Shown in pieces: positions 1 through 5,473 of a DNA stretch of 7,393 nt (position 1 is the stretch's first letter; each line of letters opens with the position of its first letter). The notes under the pieces are model-generated. The model was not told where the DNA came from. It searched no databases and was given only the letters and a program-made list of their open reading frames with translations. Position numbers and translations under genes: made by a program. The DNA comes from Candidatus Fischerbacteria bacterium RBG_13_37_8 (GTDB lineage: Bacteria; Acidobacteriota; HRBIN11; MFGW01). Location: the NCBI GenBank assembly GCA_001780385.1, contig MFGW01000245.1, positions 1-7,393 on the forward strand. Reading direction: 5' to 3'.

Positions 1-31
1 TATACGTAATTTATCTGTCTTGAAATAAAGT

Positions 32-50
32 ATTCCGATAGTCTCGGAAT
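32..50 (-). terminator. Possible hairpin terminator behind the 84-371 gene
   Basis: A perfect 7-bp inverted repeat (ATTCCGA at 32-38, TCGGAAT at 44-50) encloses a 5-nt loop. Read on the minus strand it lies about 34 nt after the stop codon of the membrane-protein gene and is followed by ACTTTATTT, a poor U tract. It may stop the minus-strand transcript, but the stem has only three G-C pairs and the tract is interrupted, so termination is an inference. The rest of 1-83 shows nothing else that I recognise. Confidence 0.35.
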
Positions 51-83
51 TTGAATCAAATAATCTATTTAATAATAAATTCA

Positions 84-371
84 TCATGATTTCTTTTTAA
101 ATAATTCCAATATTTGATCTTTGAGTTTGTTTAAATTTTCCGTGTATTCTCTTCGTAGTTCGTTTATGTCTTCTTTACATTCAACATAAAAGTTAATAAA
201 CTTGTCTTGTTTGTCTTCTATCCGCGACATTCTGTTATTCATATTACCTAAAACGTATGTAAAAACAAGTAATATAACAAATGATGCAATAGTGACTATT
301 AGATTGATTGAATTTTGTTTGTCTGATTTCCTTCTACAATCCTTTTCCGGCTGCTTCTTACTGTTAACCAT
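84..371 (-). CDS. Small membrane-anchored coiled-coil protein, function unknown
   Basis: This 95-aa protein is not a family I recognise. The first 21 residues are polar and basic. Residues about 22-43 form one strongly hydrophobic helix, and residues about 44-95 are a charged, heptad-like coiled coil ending in a run of lysines. This suggests a single-pass inner-membrane protein with an oligomerising helix; the topology is not certain. The ATG at 371-369 is preceded by GGAGG at 382-378 with 6-nt spacing, and a near-consensus minus-strand promoter lies just upstream, so the start is well supported. It is the only gene transcribed away from the long plus-strand operon. In phages such isolated divergent genes are often expressed in the lysogen, and small membrane proteins of this kind can be exclusion factors or holin-like, but nothing in the sequence decides this. 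Confidence 0.8.
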   Translation of the reverse strand: MVNSKKQPEKDCRRKSDKQNSINLIVTIASFVILLVFTYVLGNMNNRMSRIEDKQDKFINFYVECKEDINELRREYTENLNKLKDQILELFKKKS

Positions 372-391
372 GGAGAACCTCCGTTTTTACT

Positions 392-420
392 ATATTAAGA
401 CATACTATTTTTTTCGTCAA
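392..420 (-). promoter_or_regulatory. Sigma70-type promoter for the leftward membrane-protein gene
   Basis: On the minus strand, TTGACG (420-415) is followed after exactly 17 nt by TAATAT (397-392). The expected start of transcription near 385 leaves only a few bases before the GGAGG ribosome binding site of the 95-aa gene, so the leader is very short. It stands back to back with the rightward promoter at 464-492, with the two -35 boxes about 45 bp apart. Confidence 0.75.
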
Positions 421-463
421 GTTTAAATTATCGGAAAAAAATAAAGAAACATTAGAAAAAATC

Positions 464-492
464 TTGACAAGAATTTATACTTGTTGTATATT
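464..492 (+). promoter_or_regulatory. Sigma70-type promoter of the long rightward operon
   Basis: A consensus -35 TTGACA (464-469) is followed after 17 nt by TATATT (487-492), one base off the -10 consensus. Transcription would begin near 499, leaving a leader of about 100 nt before the first recognisable gene at 601. No equally good promoter was seen further down the plus strand, so this may drive many of the small genes that follow. Repeats cover its spacer and -10 box, implying repression. Confidence 0.75.
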
Positions 493-500
493 GTTGTATA
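476..500 (+). promoter_or_regulatory. Candidate operator: inverted repeat plus tandem 10-bp repeat over the -10 box
   Basis: TATAC (476-480) and GTATA (486-490) form an inverted repeat around TTGTT. In addition TTGTTGTATA occurs twice head-to-tail (481-490 and 491-500), one DNA turn apart. Both overlap the -10 element, so a bound protein would block RNA polymerase. Tandem sites about one turn apart are typical of ribbon-helix-helix dimers, and the first gene of the operon encodes a protein resembling that fold. Binding is inferred. Confidence 0.5.
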
Positions 501-524
501 TAAATAATAGGAGAAGGGAGATTT

Positions 525-542
525 ATGAGGCAATACCCTTAG
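525..542 (+). other. Five-codon leader mini-ORF (MRQYP) with a strong ribosome binding site
   Basis: ATG at 525 is preceded by a very purine-rich stretch (AGGAGAAGGGAG, 509-520) with 4-nt spacing, as strong a ribosome binding site as any in the window. It opens only five codons before TAG. It lies directly in front of competing hairpins in the same leader. It may be a leader peptide that couples translation to folding, or a vestige of a lost gene. The ribosome binding site is seen; the regulatory role is inferred. Confidence 0.35.
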
Positions 543-543
543 A

Positions 544-574
544 GCCTGGCAGCCTGGAAATAGACAGGCATGGC
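544..574 (+). promoter_or_regulatory. Leader hairpin with two competing 5' arms
   Basis: GCCTGG occurs twice (544-549 and 552-557). The GCCTG of either copy can pair with CAGGC at 565-569; the nearer pairing leaves an 8-nt loop. The outer GCC (544-546) could also close with GGC (572-574). The alternatives are mutually exclusive and lie between the mini-ORF and the ribosome binding site (AGGAG, 591-595) of the first full gene. There is no U tract, so this is not an intrinsic terminator. Confidence 0.35.
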
Positions 575-600
575 ATTATAATAACAATCAAGGAGTAATT

Positions 601-771
601 ATGAAACAAAAAGAAAGAATAGATTTTAATTTAGGAATAAGAACCGGAAACCTTATTTTAAAAACTATTGATAAATTGGTAAAAGACAGACAGAAATCCG
701 ATTCTTGTTATAACAGGTCAAGATGGGTAAGGGAAGCAATTATTGAGAAAATACAAAAGGAACAAGGTTAA
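601..771 (+). CDS. Small ribbon-helix-helix-like DNA-binding protein, probable operon regulator
   Basis: This 56-aa ORF starts at ATG 601, with AGGAG at 591-595. The predicted pattern fits the Arc/CopG/MetJ-type fold: a short beta-strand (residues about 5-14, RIDFNLGIR), a helix (about 18-29, LILKTIDKLVKD), a turn containing Tyr-Asn-Arg-Ser-Arg, and a second helix (about 40-54, WVREAIIEKIQKE). The Arg-Ser-x-x-Val-Arg-Glu-Ala-Ile segment matches the usual start of the second helix in this family. Such proteins bind DNA as dimers through the N-terminal strand. As first gene after a promoter covered by one-turn tandem repeats, it is a plausible autorepressor. An antitoxin role is possible, but no toxin-like partner is adjacent. 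The fold assignment rests on pattern reading. Confidence 0.7.
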   Translation: MKQKERIDFNLGIRTGNLILKTIDKLVKDRQKSDSCYNRSRWVREAIIEKIQKEQG

Positions 772-775
772 AGAA

Positions 776-901
776 ATGAAACTCTGGGATAAGATTATAG
801 ATTCATTCTGGTTCCATGTCATAGTAGCTTTTGTTTTAGGTCTTTTTGTAGCCTTTATGATATGGAGTATATCTGAAATAGTATTTTATATTATGAAATA
901 A
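776..901 (+). CDS. 41-aa single-pass membrane peptide
   Basis: The ORF begins 4 nt after the stop of the ribbon-helix-helix gene and has AAGG at 764-767 as a modest ribosome binding site. About ten amphipathic N-terminal residues (KLWDKIIDSF) lead into one hydrophobic helix (residues about 12-31) and a short, still fairly hydrophobic tail ending in lysine. I do not recognise a family. Tiny membrane peptides in phage early operons are commonly modulators of host membrane processes, or unassigned. Its tight spacing between two well-supported genes and the clean membrane segment favour a real gene, but its size leaves doubt. Confidence 0.6.
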   Translation: MKLWDKIIDSFWFHVIVAFVLGLFVAFMIWSISEIVFYIMK

Positions 902-913
902 GGAGAATAAGAA

Positions 914-1198
914 ATGAAACTTAGTAAAAAAGAAAAGCAACTATGTATTAATAAATGGCAATGGTTTTATGACCATCCAACAGAACGATATATGCCTGAA
1001 TTTTCAGAATTAAGAAAAAAGTTAAATGATTATTATTTAATTTGTCCTCTTTGTCATCATTATAGAAAAACACAATGTATAGGTTGCCCTTTAAAACATT
1101 GCGATGATAATTTTTTTGCTTCCTGGCTGAAAGCTAATACTTCCAGAACCCGCAAGAAATACGCAGGTAAACTACTTGAAATTATGAAAGCGTTATAG
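914..1198 (+). CDS. Small cysteine-rich phage protein with a zinc-ribbon-like cluster
   Basis: This 94-aa protein has a strong ribosome binding site (AAGGAGAATAAGAA before ATG 914). The N-terminal part is helical and rich in Lys, Trp and Tyr. The middle carries C44-P-L-C47, then C55-I-G-C58-P-L-K-H-C63, a paired CxxC arrangement that should bind one zinc ion. The C-terminal part (residues about 67-94) is basic and helical (SRTRKKYAGKLLEIMKAL), compatible with nucleic-acid or protein contact. Unassigned proteins with this CPLC/CxxCPL pattern occur in phage early regions. No enzymatic motif is visible. The next gene's ribosome binding site overlaps this stop codon. Confidence 0.85.
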   Translation: MKLSKKEKQLCINKWQWFYDHPTERYMPEFSELRKKLNDYYLICPLCHHYRKTQCIGCPLKHCDDNFFASWLKANTSRTRKKYAGKLLEIMKAL

Positions 1199-1207
1199 GA
1201 GAATAAA

Positions 1208-1393
1208 ATGAAAAGAGAAGATTTTGTTGCTGAAAAAGCTATTCTTGTGACTCAATTAGAAATAGCATATAAAATACTTCAAGGAACAAATGAAAAATCA
1301 GAAAGAAAATTTAGAATATGCCAAAATGTTTTAACTTGGTTAAATGAAATATCTTTAAAAGTTTATTATGATGATTTGGAGATCAAGCCATGA
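1208..1393 (+). CDS. Small helical hypothetical protein
   Basis: A 61-aa ORF with AGGAG immediately upstream (TAGGAGAATAAAATG) and a 4-nt ATGA overlap with the next gene. It is predicted to be almost wholly alpha-helical and charged, with no membrane segment, and one cysteine. I do not recognise it. Its reality rests on the ribosome binding site, the overlap with the following start codon and its place in an unbroken run of co-directional genes. Confidence 0.75.
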   Translation: MKREDFVAEKAILVTQLEIAYKILQGTNEKSERKFRICQNVLTWLNEISLKVYYDDLEIKP

Positions 1394-1686
1394 AATGTGA
1401 AAACTGTCCATATAAAGATATAGCATCAGTACCAAATGAACATGCTTTCGATGTTCCAGATAAAACAATGATTTTTTATAAAGACGTCGACTACTGCACT
1501 GAACATTCAATGCCTTGTGATGACGCTTATCTTAATTGTCCTTACCGGGAAATAACAGTAGAAGCACAGCATATACAATTGGTTATAGGATTATTGAAAA
1601 GTCATACTGAACATCCTAAAATATTTACAGCAGGAACAGCAATAGAACAATTAAATAAAATACTTTTTGGAGAAGACTTAACATGA
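1390..1686 (+). CDS. Small cysteine-containing hypothetical phage protein
   Basis: A 98-aa protein starting within the stop codon of the previous gene (ATGA at 1390-1393), with GGAG at 1378-1381. Cysteines fall in two groups: C3-E-N-C6-P-Y near the start, then C36, C43 and C50, the last again followed by Pro-Tyr. The repeated NCPY motif (residues 5-8 and 49-52) suggests a small zinc-binding domain over residues 1-53. The rest (about 54-98) is predicted helical. No family recognised. It ends in another ATGA overlap, so translation is probably coupled along this stretch. Confidence 0.8.
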   Translation: MKCENCPYKDIASVPNEHAFDVPDKTMIFYKDVDYCTEHSMPCDDAYLNCPYREITVEAQHIQLVIGLLKSHTEHPKIFTAGTAIEQLNKILFGEDLT

Positions 1687-1955
1687 TAAAATATGAAGCA
1701 AGTGTGAGTTGCTATGCAACTATTGAAAAAATTGAAGTATTAAGAGAAACAGAAAAATGTGTATTTATAGAAACAAGATATGGTGAAGATAAACGCTTAA
1801 AAGATAATTCATGGAGACCTATTTTCGATACATGGGAATTAGCTCATAATTGGATTGTTTCAAAAGCAATCGAAAAAGTAGAATCTGCTCAAAAACAATT
1901 AAGCTATGCAGAAGAAGATTATAATAAAGCCATAAACATGGAGGAGGCAAAATGA
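1683..1955 (+). CDS. Small phage protein with a C-terminal helical region, function unknown
   Basis: A 90-aa protein joined by ATGA overlaps to both neighbours. The N-terminal half looks like beta-strands (EASVSCYATIEKIEVLR, then KCVFIETRYG). It is followed by a tryptophan-rich segment (SWRPIFDTWELAHNWIV, about residues 43-59) and a charged C-terminal coiled coil. The FDTWELAHNW-type motif leading into a helix with regularly spaced Ala and Lys recurs in small unassigned proteins of phages and plasmids. No catalytic residues are evident. Confidence 0.8.
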   Translation: MIKYEASVSCYATIEKIEVLRETEKCVFIETRYGEDKRLKDNSWRPIFDTWELAHNWIVSKAIEKVESAQKQLSYAEEDYNKAINMEEAK

Positions 1956-2161
1956 CAACAGAACAGAAAGCCCGTAAAAGAATTAAAGAACTCGAACTTG
2001 AAATTACTGCTTATGTCAAGTCAATAGACTATCATAAGTCCTGCATAGCAATCATAGAACATGAGCAGAAGAAAGCACAGGAAGAAGTCACAAAGCTGAG
2101 AGAAAGGATGGGATGTATTATTACTTTAGACTCAGCGTTACTAAAATATTATGGAAAGTAA
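1952..2161 (+). CDS. Small coiled-coil hypothetical protein
   Basis: A 69-aa protein whose ATG overlaps the previous stop (ATGA at 1952-1955), preceded by GGAGGAGG (1940-1947). Residues about 3-52 form a continuous charged helix with heptad-like Leu and Ile spacing, so it probably dimerises; a short tail follows (GCIITLDSALLKYYGK). No functional motif is seen. It could be a small scaffold or regulator. Confidence 0.75.
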   Translation: MTTEQKARKRIKELELEITAYVKSIDYHKSCIAIIEHEQKKAQEEVTKLRERMGCIITLDSALLKYYGK

Positions 2162-2166
2162 ATAAA

Positions 2167-2364
2167 ATGACTAAACAGGAAGCAGCAATTATTAGTACAT
2201 ATACTGGAATTTTAATAGGTGAATTTAGCGATATGCATGAATATATTGAGAAAATAATGAATCGTCCAGTATTTACGCATGAATTAGGAGACCATAAAAT
2301 AGTTAAAGAAATAAAACAAAAATCAAAGCAAGATTTTATAAATATATTAATTAAGGAGAAATAA
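2167..2364 (+). CDS. Small conserved-looking phage protein, function unknown
   Basis: The reading frame is open from 2113, but I place the start at ATG 2167, 5 nt after the previous stop. The upstream 18 codons would overlap the 69-aa gene heavily, and the recognisable sequence begins with MTKQEAAIIS. This gives 65 aa. The segment IISTYTGILIGEFSDMHEYI, followed by the Pro-Val-Phe-Thr-His-Glu-Leu motif and a helical end with SKQDFINI, matches my memory of a recurrent small phage domain of unknown function (possibly the one catalogued as DUF7736, unverified). The ribosome binding site is weak (GGAAAG near 2152), suggesting coupling to the upstream gene. Confidence 0.75.
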   Translation: MTKQEAAIISTYTGILIGEFSDMHEYIEKIMNRPVFTHELGDHKIVKEIKQKSKQDFINILIKEK

Positions 2365-2365
2365 C

Positions 2366-3163
2366 ATGAATGATATAACCAAAGTAGAGACCAAAGCAGT
2401 AAAGAAAAGAGCAATAAAAGTTGATCTTCCGGCAACTCCTGAAAATATGCTTATGACAGCATTGCAGCAGGGGATGTCAATTGATATTATTGAAAAGTTG
2501 ATAGGTTTAAAAGAACGACTTGAAAGAAGTGAAGCGGAGAAAGCATTTAGAGAAGCAATGTCAAAATTTCAGGCAGAATGCCCTGTAATAAAGAAAAAGA
2601 AAAAAGTACCGAATAAAGATGGAACTTCAACACGATACAAATATGCGCCTACTGATGATATTGTAAGAATAGTCTCTCCAATAATGGCAAAATATAATTT
2701 ATCTTTCACGGCAAAAACAAGATTGGAAACAAGGGACGAAATACCCGGAATGACTGCGATTGCAAGAATTTCTCATATACTTGGATATACAGAGGAAACA
2801 GAATTCTGGTCACCTATCGATGACAATCAATATATGACTAAACAACAGAGATACGGATCGACAAGAACATTTACGATTCGTTACGCCTTATCGGATGGTT
2901 TGGGAATTATAACAGGTGATGAAGATAATGACACCAATGATCCTGATGCAGCAAAGAAAAAAGAAGAAGCCGAAAAAAGAGGACAGGAAGAATTAGATAA
3001 ATTAAGACAATTTATAAATTCTAATGAATATCTAAAAAAAGGATTTGAGATACTTGAATATACAGAACGGGCACAATGGGCATTTTGTAACGGTAATAAA
3101 TGGAATGCTGAACAGATTAAAAATTATTTAAACCTACTTGTGGATAAAAAAAATGGGCAATAG
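2366..3163 (+). CDS. erf: ERF-family single-strand DNA annealing protein
   Basis: This 265-aa protein resembles phage P22 Erf and the wider ERF family of recombinases. These coat single-stranded DNA and anneal complementary strands, serving phage recombination, genome circularisation and repair without needing RecA. Visible family signs are the helix with AEKAFREAMSKFQAECP (57-73), a basic patch of lysines (76-80), YKYAPTDDI (91-99), the core GSTRTFTIRYALSDGLGI (164-181) and the acidic GDEDNDTND segment (184-192). Residues about 195-265 form a helical C-terminal region, often a partner-binding part. AAGGAG lies 8 nt before ATG 2366. The nuclease gene overlaps its 3' end, pointing to a two-component system like lambda Exo/Bet or RecE/RecT. 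The length is within the usual family range. Confidence 0.93.
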   Translation: MNDITKVETKAVKKRAIKVDLPATPENMLMTALQQGMSIDIIEKLIGLKERLERSEAEKAFREAMSKFQAECPVIKKKKKVPNKDGTSTRYKYAPTDDIVRIVSPIMAKYNLSFTAKTRLETRDEIPGMTAIARISHILGYTEETEFWSPIDDNQYMTKQQRYGSTRTFTIRYALSDGLGIITGDEDNDTNDPDAAKKKEEAEKRGQEELDKLRQFINSNEYLKKGFEILEYTERAQWAFCNGNKWNAEQIKNYLNLLVDKKNGQ

Positions 3164-3731
3164 ATTTGATCCGGCACTCCATAAATATTACATCAATGAA
3201 ATTGAAGTTCCGCATATTACCGGACTGCTGCCCAAACAGGAAAAATATGTTTCTGATGAAAAATACGAAGCTGCAAGGAAAAGGGGTGAAGATAATCATT
3301 CAATGATTAAACTTTTTCTGGACACAGGGGATATATATAATGATCCAATGTTATTTGCTTTAGATATAATGCTAAAAGATCATCCCGAATTCGGAAAAGT
3401 CATTTTATATGAACAACCTTTATTCTCAAAAAGGTATATGTTCGGAGGGAAACCGGATGTTATTTTTGAGAATGCTAAAATTGATTTCAAGCTGAATTTC
3501 AACAATAAATATTATCACTCATTACAGTTAGCAGCACAAGAAATATTAACAATGGAAAACAATATTTCACCGGATACTGAAAATTGGTTTATAGCATATT
3601 ATCAAAATTCAAAATTTAAATTAAAACCGGTTTATAACCCGGAAGCAAAAAAAATGTTTTTAAAATTGGTCGATAAATATTATATCGATCAATCAATAAA
3701 TAAATTTCTGAAAGGAGAAATCGATGGATAA
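3153..3731 (+). CDS. PD-(D/E)XK-superfamily nuclease, likely the exonuclease partner of the ERF protein
   Basis: I take ATG 3153 as start (192 aa). A TTG at 3138 is in frame but would add only five residues. The gene overlaps the ERF gene by 11 nt, with GTGGA at 3140-3144 as a weak ribosome binding site. Signature residues of the PD-(D/E)XK fold as used by phage and RecB-like nucleases are visible: a helix with RG and H49 (ARKRGEDNHSMI), E87 in a strand, GGKPD with D102, then IDFK with D111 and K113, and the helix HSLQLAAQ with Q125. These should hold the metal ions that cut DNA. By context it would resect double-stranded ends to expose single strands for annealing. At 192 aa it is short for a processive exonuclease, so an endonuclease or Cas4-like activity is possible. 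Confidence 0.85.
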   Translation: MGNRFDPALHKYYINEIEVPHITGLLPKQEKYVSDEKYEAARKRGEDNHSMIKLFLDTGDIYNDPMLFALDIMLKDHPEFGKVILYEQPLFSKRYMFGGKPDVIFENAKIDFKLNFNNKYYHSLQLAAQEILTMENNISPDTENWFIAYYQNSKFKLKPVYNPEAKKMFLKLVDKYYIDQSINKFLKGEIDG

Positions 3732-4719
3732 TCAATTACAAACAATCGTACAGTCAAGCGGACTGGACAAAATCAAGGCTGATTTCATTTTACAACAGTT
3801 CCAGGATTACTTTAAAATAGCGGGAGAATGGGAGCTAAAAGCTAAATCAATTGTAGTCACAGATGAAAGCCAGACAACAGACATGGAAATGGCAAGAGTC
3901 GGCAGGCTGTTCTTAAAGGAAAAGAGAGTCGCTATTGAGAAGGCAAGGAAGTCTTTAAAAGAACAGGCACTCCGGGAAGGCAAGGCAATTGACGGCATAG
4001 CTAATGTTCTAAAAGCGTTAATAGTTCCGATTGAAGAATATCTGGACAAACAGGAACACTTCGCAGAGAATAAAGCCAAAGAGGAAGCCGAACGCAAACG
4101 CATTGAAGAAGAACAAAAAGCCGAAGAAGAACGAATCAGACAGGAAAAGATTATTATGCTACATAATGAGCGTAAACAAATTGTATTGCCATATTTATCC
4201 TGGTGGGATGGAAATTTAGCTTCTGCTAATTTAGGGGAATTATCTGAAGAAGATTTTAAAAATATTGTATCCGGATTAAAACTTAACAAAGAAGAGTACG
4301 ACAAGAAGCAAGAAGAAATCAGATTTGAAAATGAAAAGCTGAAAATTGAAAAAGAAAAAGCTGAACTGGAACGCAAGAAATTGGAAGAAGAAAACCGGAA
4401 AGAACGTGAAAAGCTCGAAACTGAAAAGAAGGTGATAGAAGACAAAGCCCGCAAGGACAAGGAAGAAGCTGAGAGATTTGCCAGAGAAGAAAAGGAAAAG
4501 CAGGAAGCAGAAAAAAGAGCAATTGAAGAAAAGGCGAGACAGGAGATAGAAAAGCAGGCAGCTGCTATTGAAATAGAAAAAAGCAAGGCAAGACTTGCAA
4601 TAATAGAAGCTGATGCCAGAGAGCAGAAGTTAAGAGAGGAAGCTGAAAAAGCAAAGCAGGAACTTGCAAATCAGAAAGAAATGAAGTGTCCTTATTGCCA
4701 GAAAACATTCTTTGCTTAA
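3724..4719 (+). CDS. Long coiled-coil protein of the recombination cassette (DUF1351-like), with C-terminal CxxC
   Basis: A 331-aa protein overlapping the nuclease gene by 8 nt, with a strong ribosome binding site (AAGGAG, 3712-3717). Residues 1-105 are a compact helical domain with ARVGRLFLKEKRVAIEKARK and a LIVPIEEYLDKQE segment. This resembles the DUF1351-type proteins that often sit beside RecT or ERF genes in phages; the match is from memory. Residues about 110-148 and 187-320 are highly charged Glu/Lys coiled coil, interrupted by a folded patch (about 149-186, with LSWWDGN and LSEEDFKNIV). The last ten residues carry C322-P-Y-C325, half of a zinc-finger knuckle, which may pair across a dimer. 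It is probably an architectural or accessory recombination protein; no enzymatic motif is seen. Confidence 0.8.
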   Translation: MDNQLQTIVQSSGLDKIKADFILQQFQDYFKIAGEWELKAKSIVVTDESQTTDMEMARVGRLFLKEKRVAIEKARKSLKEQALREGKAIDGIANVLKALIVPIEEYLDKQEHFAENKAKEEAERKRIEEEQKAEEERIRQEKIIMLHNERKQIVLPYLSWWDGNLASANLGELSEEDFKNIVSGLKLNKEEYDKKQEEIRFENEKLKIEKEKAELERKKLEEENRKEREKLETEKKVIEDKARKDKEEAERFAREEKEKQEAEKRAIEEKARQEIEKQAAAIEIEKSKARLAIIEADAREQKLREEAEKAKQELANQKEMKCPYCQKTFFA

Positions 4720-4770
4720 TTACATGCAAACTAAGGAAACATACAGGCTAATGAATTAAAAAGCCCTACA

Positions 4771-4899
4771 ATGAAAAAATGCCTTATTTGTAATCAATTA
4801 TATGATGCTTCTAAGGAGACTGAAAGACTGATAGCATACTGGCATAGTGATAAGATATGCAGTGCAAAATATACGGAGTACAAGGAGAATAAGAAATGA
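4771..4899 (+). CDS. 42-aa putative zinc-binding peptide
   Basis: A short ORF between the coiled-coil gene and the gene at 4896, ending in an ATGA overlap with the latter. C4-L-I-C7, H25 and C30 could together hold one zinc ion (CxxC followed by HSDKIC), as in small treble-clef fingers. The upstream region lacks a good ribosome binding site, and its C-terminal codons contain the next gene's AAGGAG. Translation may therefore be low, or the ORF may be a remnant. The conserved-looking cysteine pattern and tight overlap support it moderately. Confidence 0.6.
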   Translation: MKKCLICNQLYDASKETERLIAYWHSDKICSAKYTEYKENKK

Positions 4900-5075
4900 A
4901 AATAAATTTTAAAGTATTTATTAAGTCTGAAGATAGATATGTATCTCCGTTAGGCTTTGTAATAATTGATGACAATATTATAAGACTGTATTACAAAATT
5001 GAAAATGGCATGTTTAATGGTTTTCCTTACAAAATGGATGATATAATAATCGAACAATTGGAGGTAGTGGAATGA
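4896..5075 (+). CDS. 59-aa hypothetical phage protein
   Basis: ATG 4896 follows AAGGAGAATAAGAA, one of the strongest ribosome binding sites in the window, and overlaps the previous stop. The protein is mostly predicted beta-strand: INFKVFIK, GFVIIDDNIIRLYYKI, an NGMFNGFPY turn, and DDIIIEQLEV at the end. It looks like a small soluble beta barrel or sheet protein. No family recognised. An ATGA overlap joins it to the next gene. Confidence 0.75.
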   Translation: MKINFKVFIKSEDRYVSPLGFVIIDDNIIRLYYKIENGMFNGFPYKMDDIIIEQLEVVE

Positions 5076-5278
5076 AAAAACAACTTAAACGCATCCTTAA
5101 AATCTTACACAAATCAAATGAGAAAGCCTGGCGCGATATGGCAATCCGGGGAATAGCAGACTTTAACAAGTACGCAGAATTTATTGAAAATGAAAAAAAG
5201 AGAAATAAGATCATAGTGTTAGCTGGCATTATATTTCTTGTAATCTTATTGTTAGTTGCTTATTATGTGTTACCGTAG
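5072..5278 (+). CDS. Small tail-anchored membrane protein
   Basis: A 68-aa protein starting inside the previous stop codon, with GGAGG at 5060-5064. The N-terminal 45 residues are basic, soluble and helical (KKQLKRILKIL and so on). Residues about 46-66 form one very hydrophobic helix (IIVLAGIIFLVILLLVAYYV) reaching almost the C-terminus, so the protein is probably tail-anchored with its basic part in the cytoplasm. No family recognised. Transcription after this gene runs into the non-coding GC-richer island. Confidence 0.75.
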   Translation: MKKQLKRILKILHKSNEKAWRDMAIRGIADFNKYAEFIENEKKRNKIIVLAGIIFLVILLLVAYYVLP

Positions 5279-5309
5279 GCATTATAATGCAGCCTGGTTC
5301 ATCTGAAGC

Positions 5310-5326
5310 ATGACGTCATACGTCAT
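5310..5326 (+). repeat. Perfect hairpin / palindrome at the start of the GC-rich island
   Basis: ATGACGT (5310-5316) and ACGTCAT (5320-5326) are perfectly complementary around the loop CAT. The sequence also contains the 10-bp palindrome ATGACGTCAT (5310-5319), so as DNA it could equally be a dimeric protein binding site. Confidence 0.55.
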
Positions 5327-5473
5327 AGATAAGGTAGGATGGTTGGGCTTAAAACTTTGCTGTTCCGGGGCAGTGGCGGCCTGACTTTCATGTCGGATTA
5401 CCGGTAGGGCTAACGCTCACAAGACCACAATCCGGCGTTGGCGGGGCAAGAACCTCGTTAAAAATTCATCGGG

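Noticed and set aside
2113..2166. Upstream extension of the 2167 gene
   Set aside because: It would overlap the previous gene by nearly 50 bp without a ribosome binding site; the recognisable protein begins at ATG 2167.
2121..2435. Minus-strand open frame of 104 codons
   Set aside because: It lies opposite two plus-strand genes with family-like sequence and has no supporting start signals; its hydrophobicity is a by-product of AT-rich antisense reading.
3807..4586. Long minus-strand open frame (259 codons) opposite the coiled-coil gene
   Set aside because: It is Ser/Phe/Leu-rich low complexity, as expected when Glu/Lys-rich coding DNA is read backwards. There is no ribosome binding site or domain, and the plus-strand gene is clearly real.
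5310..5384. 24-codon plus-strand ORF inside the GC-rich island
   Set aside because: No ribosome binding site, and it starts within a perfect hairpin; the composition suits structured RNA better than a peptide.
5360..5392. Cobalamin-riboswitch-like words (AGTCAGG, GCCACTG) on the minus strand
   Set aside because: The words are adjacent and not in the order and spacing of the known aptamer, the other conserved blocks are missing, and the strand points against all neighbouring genes.
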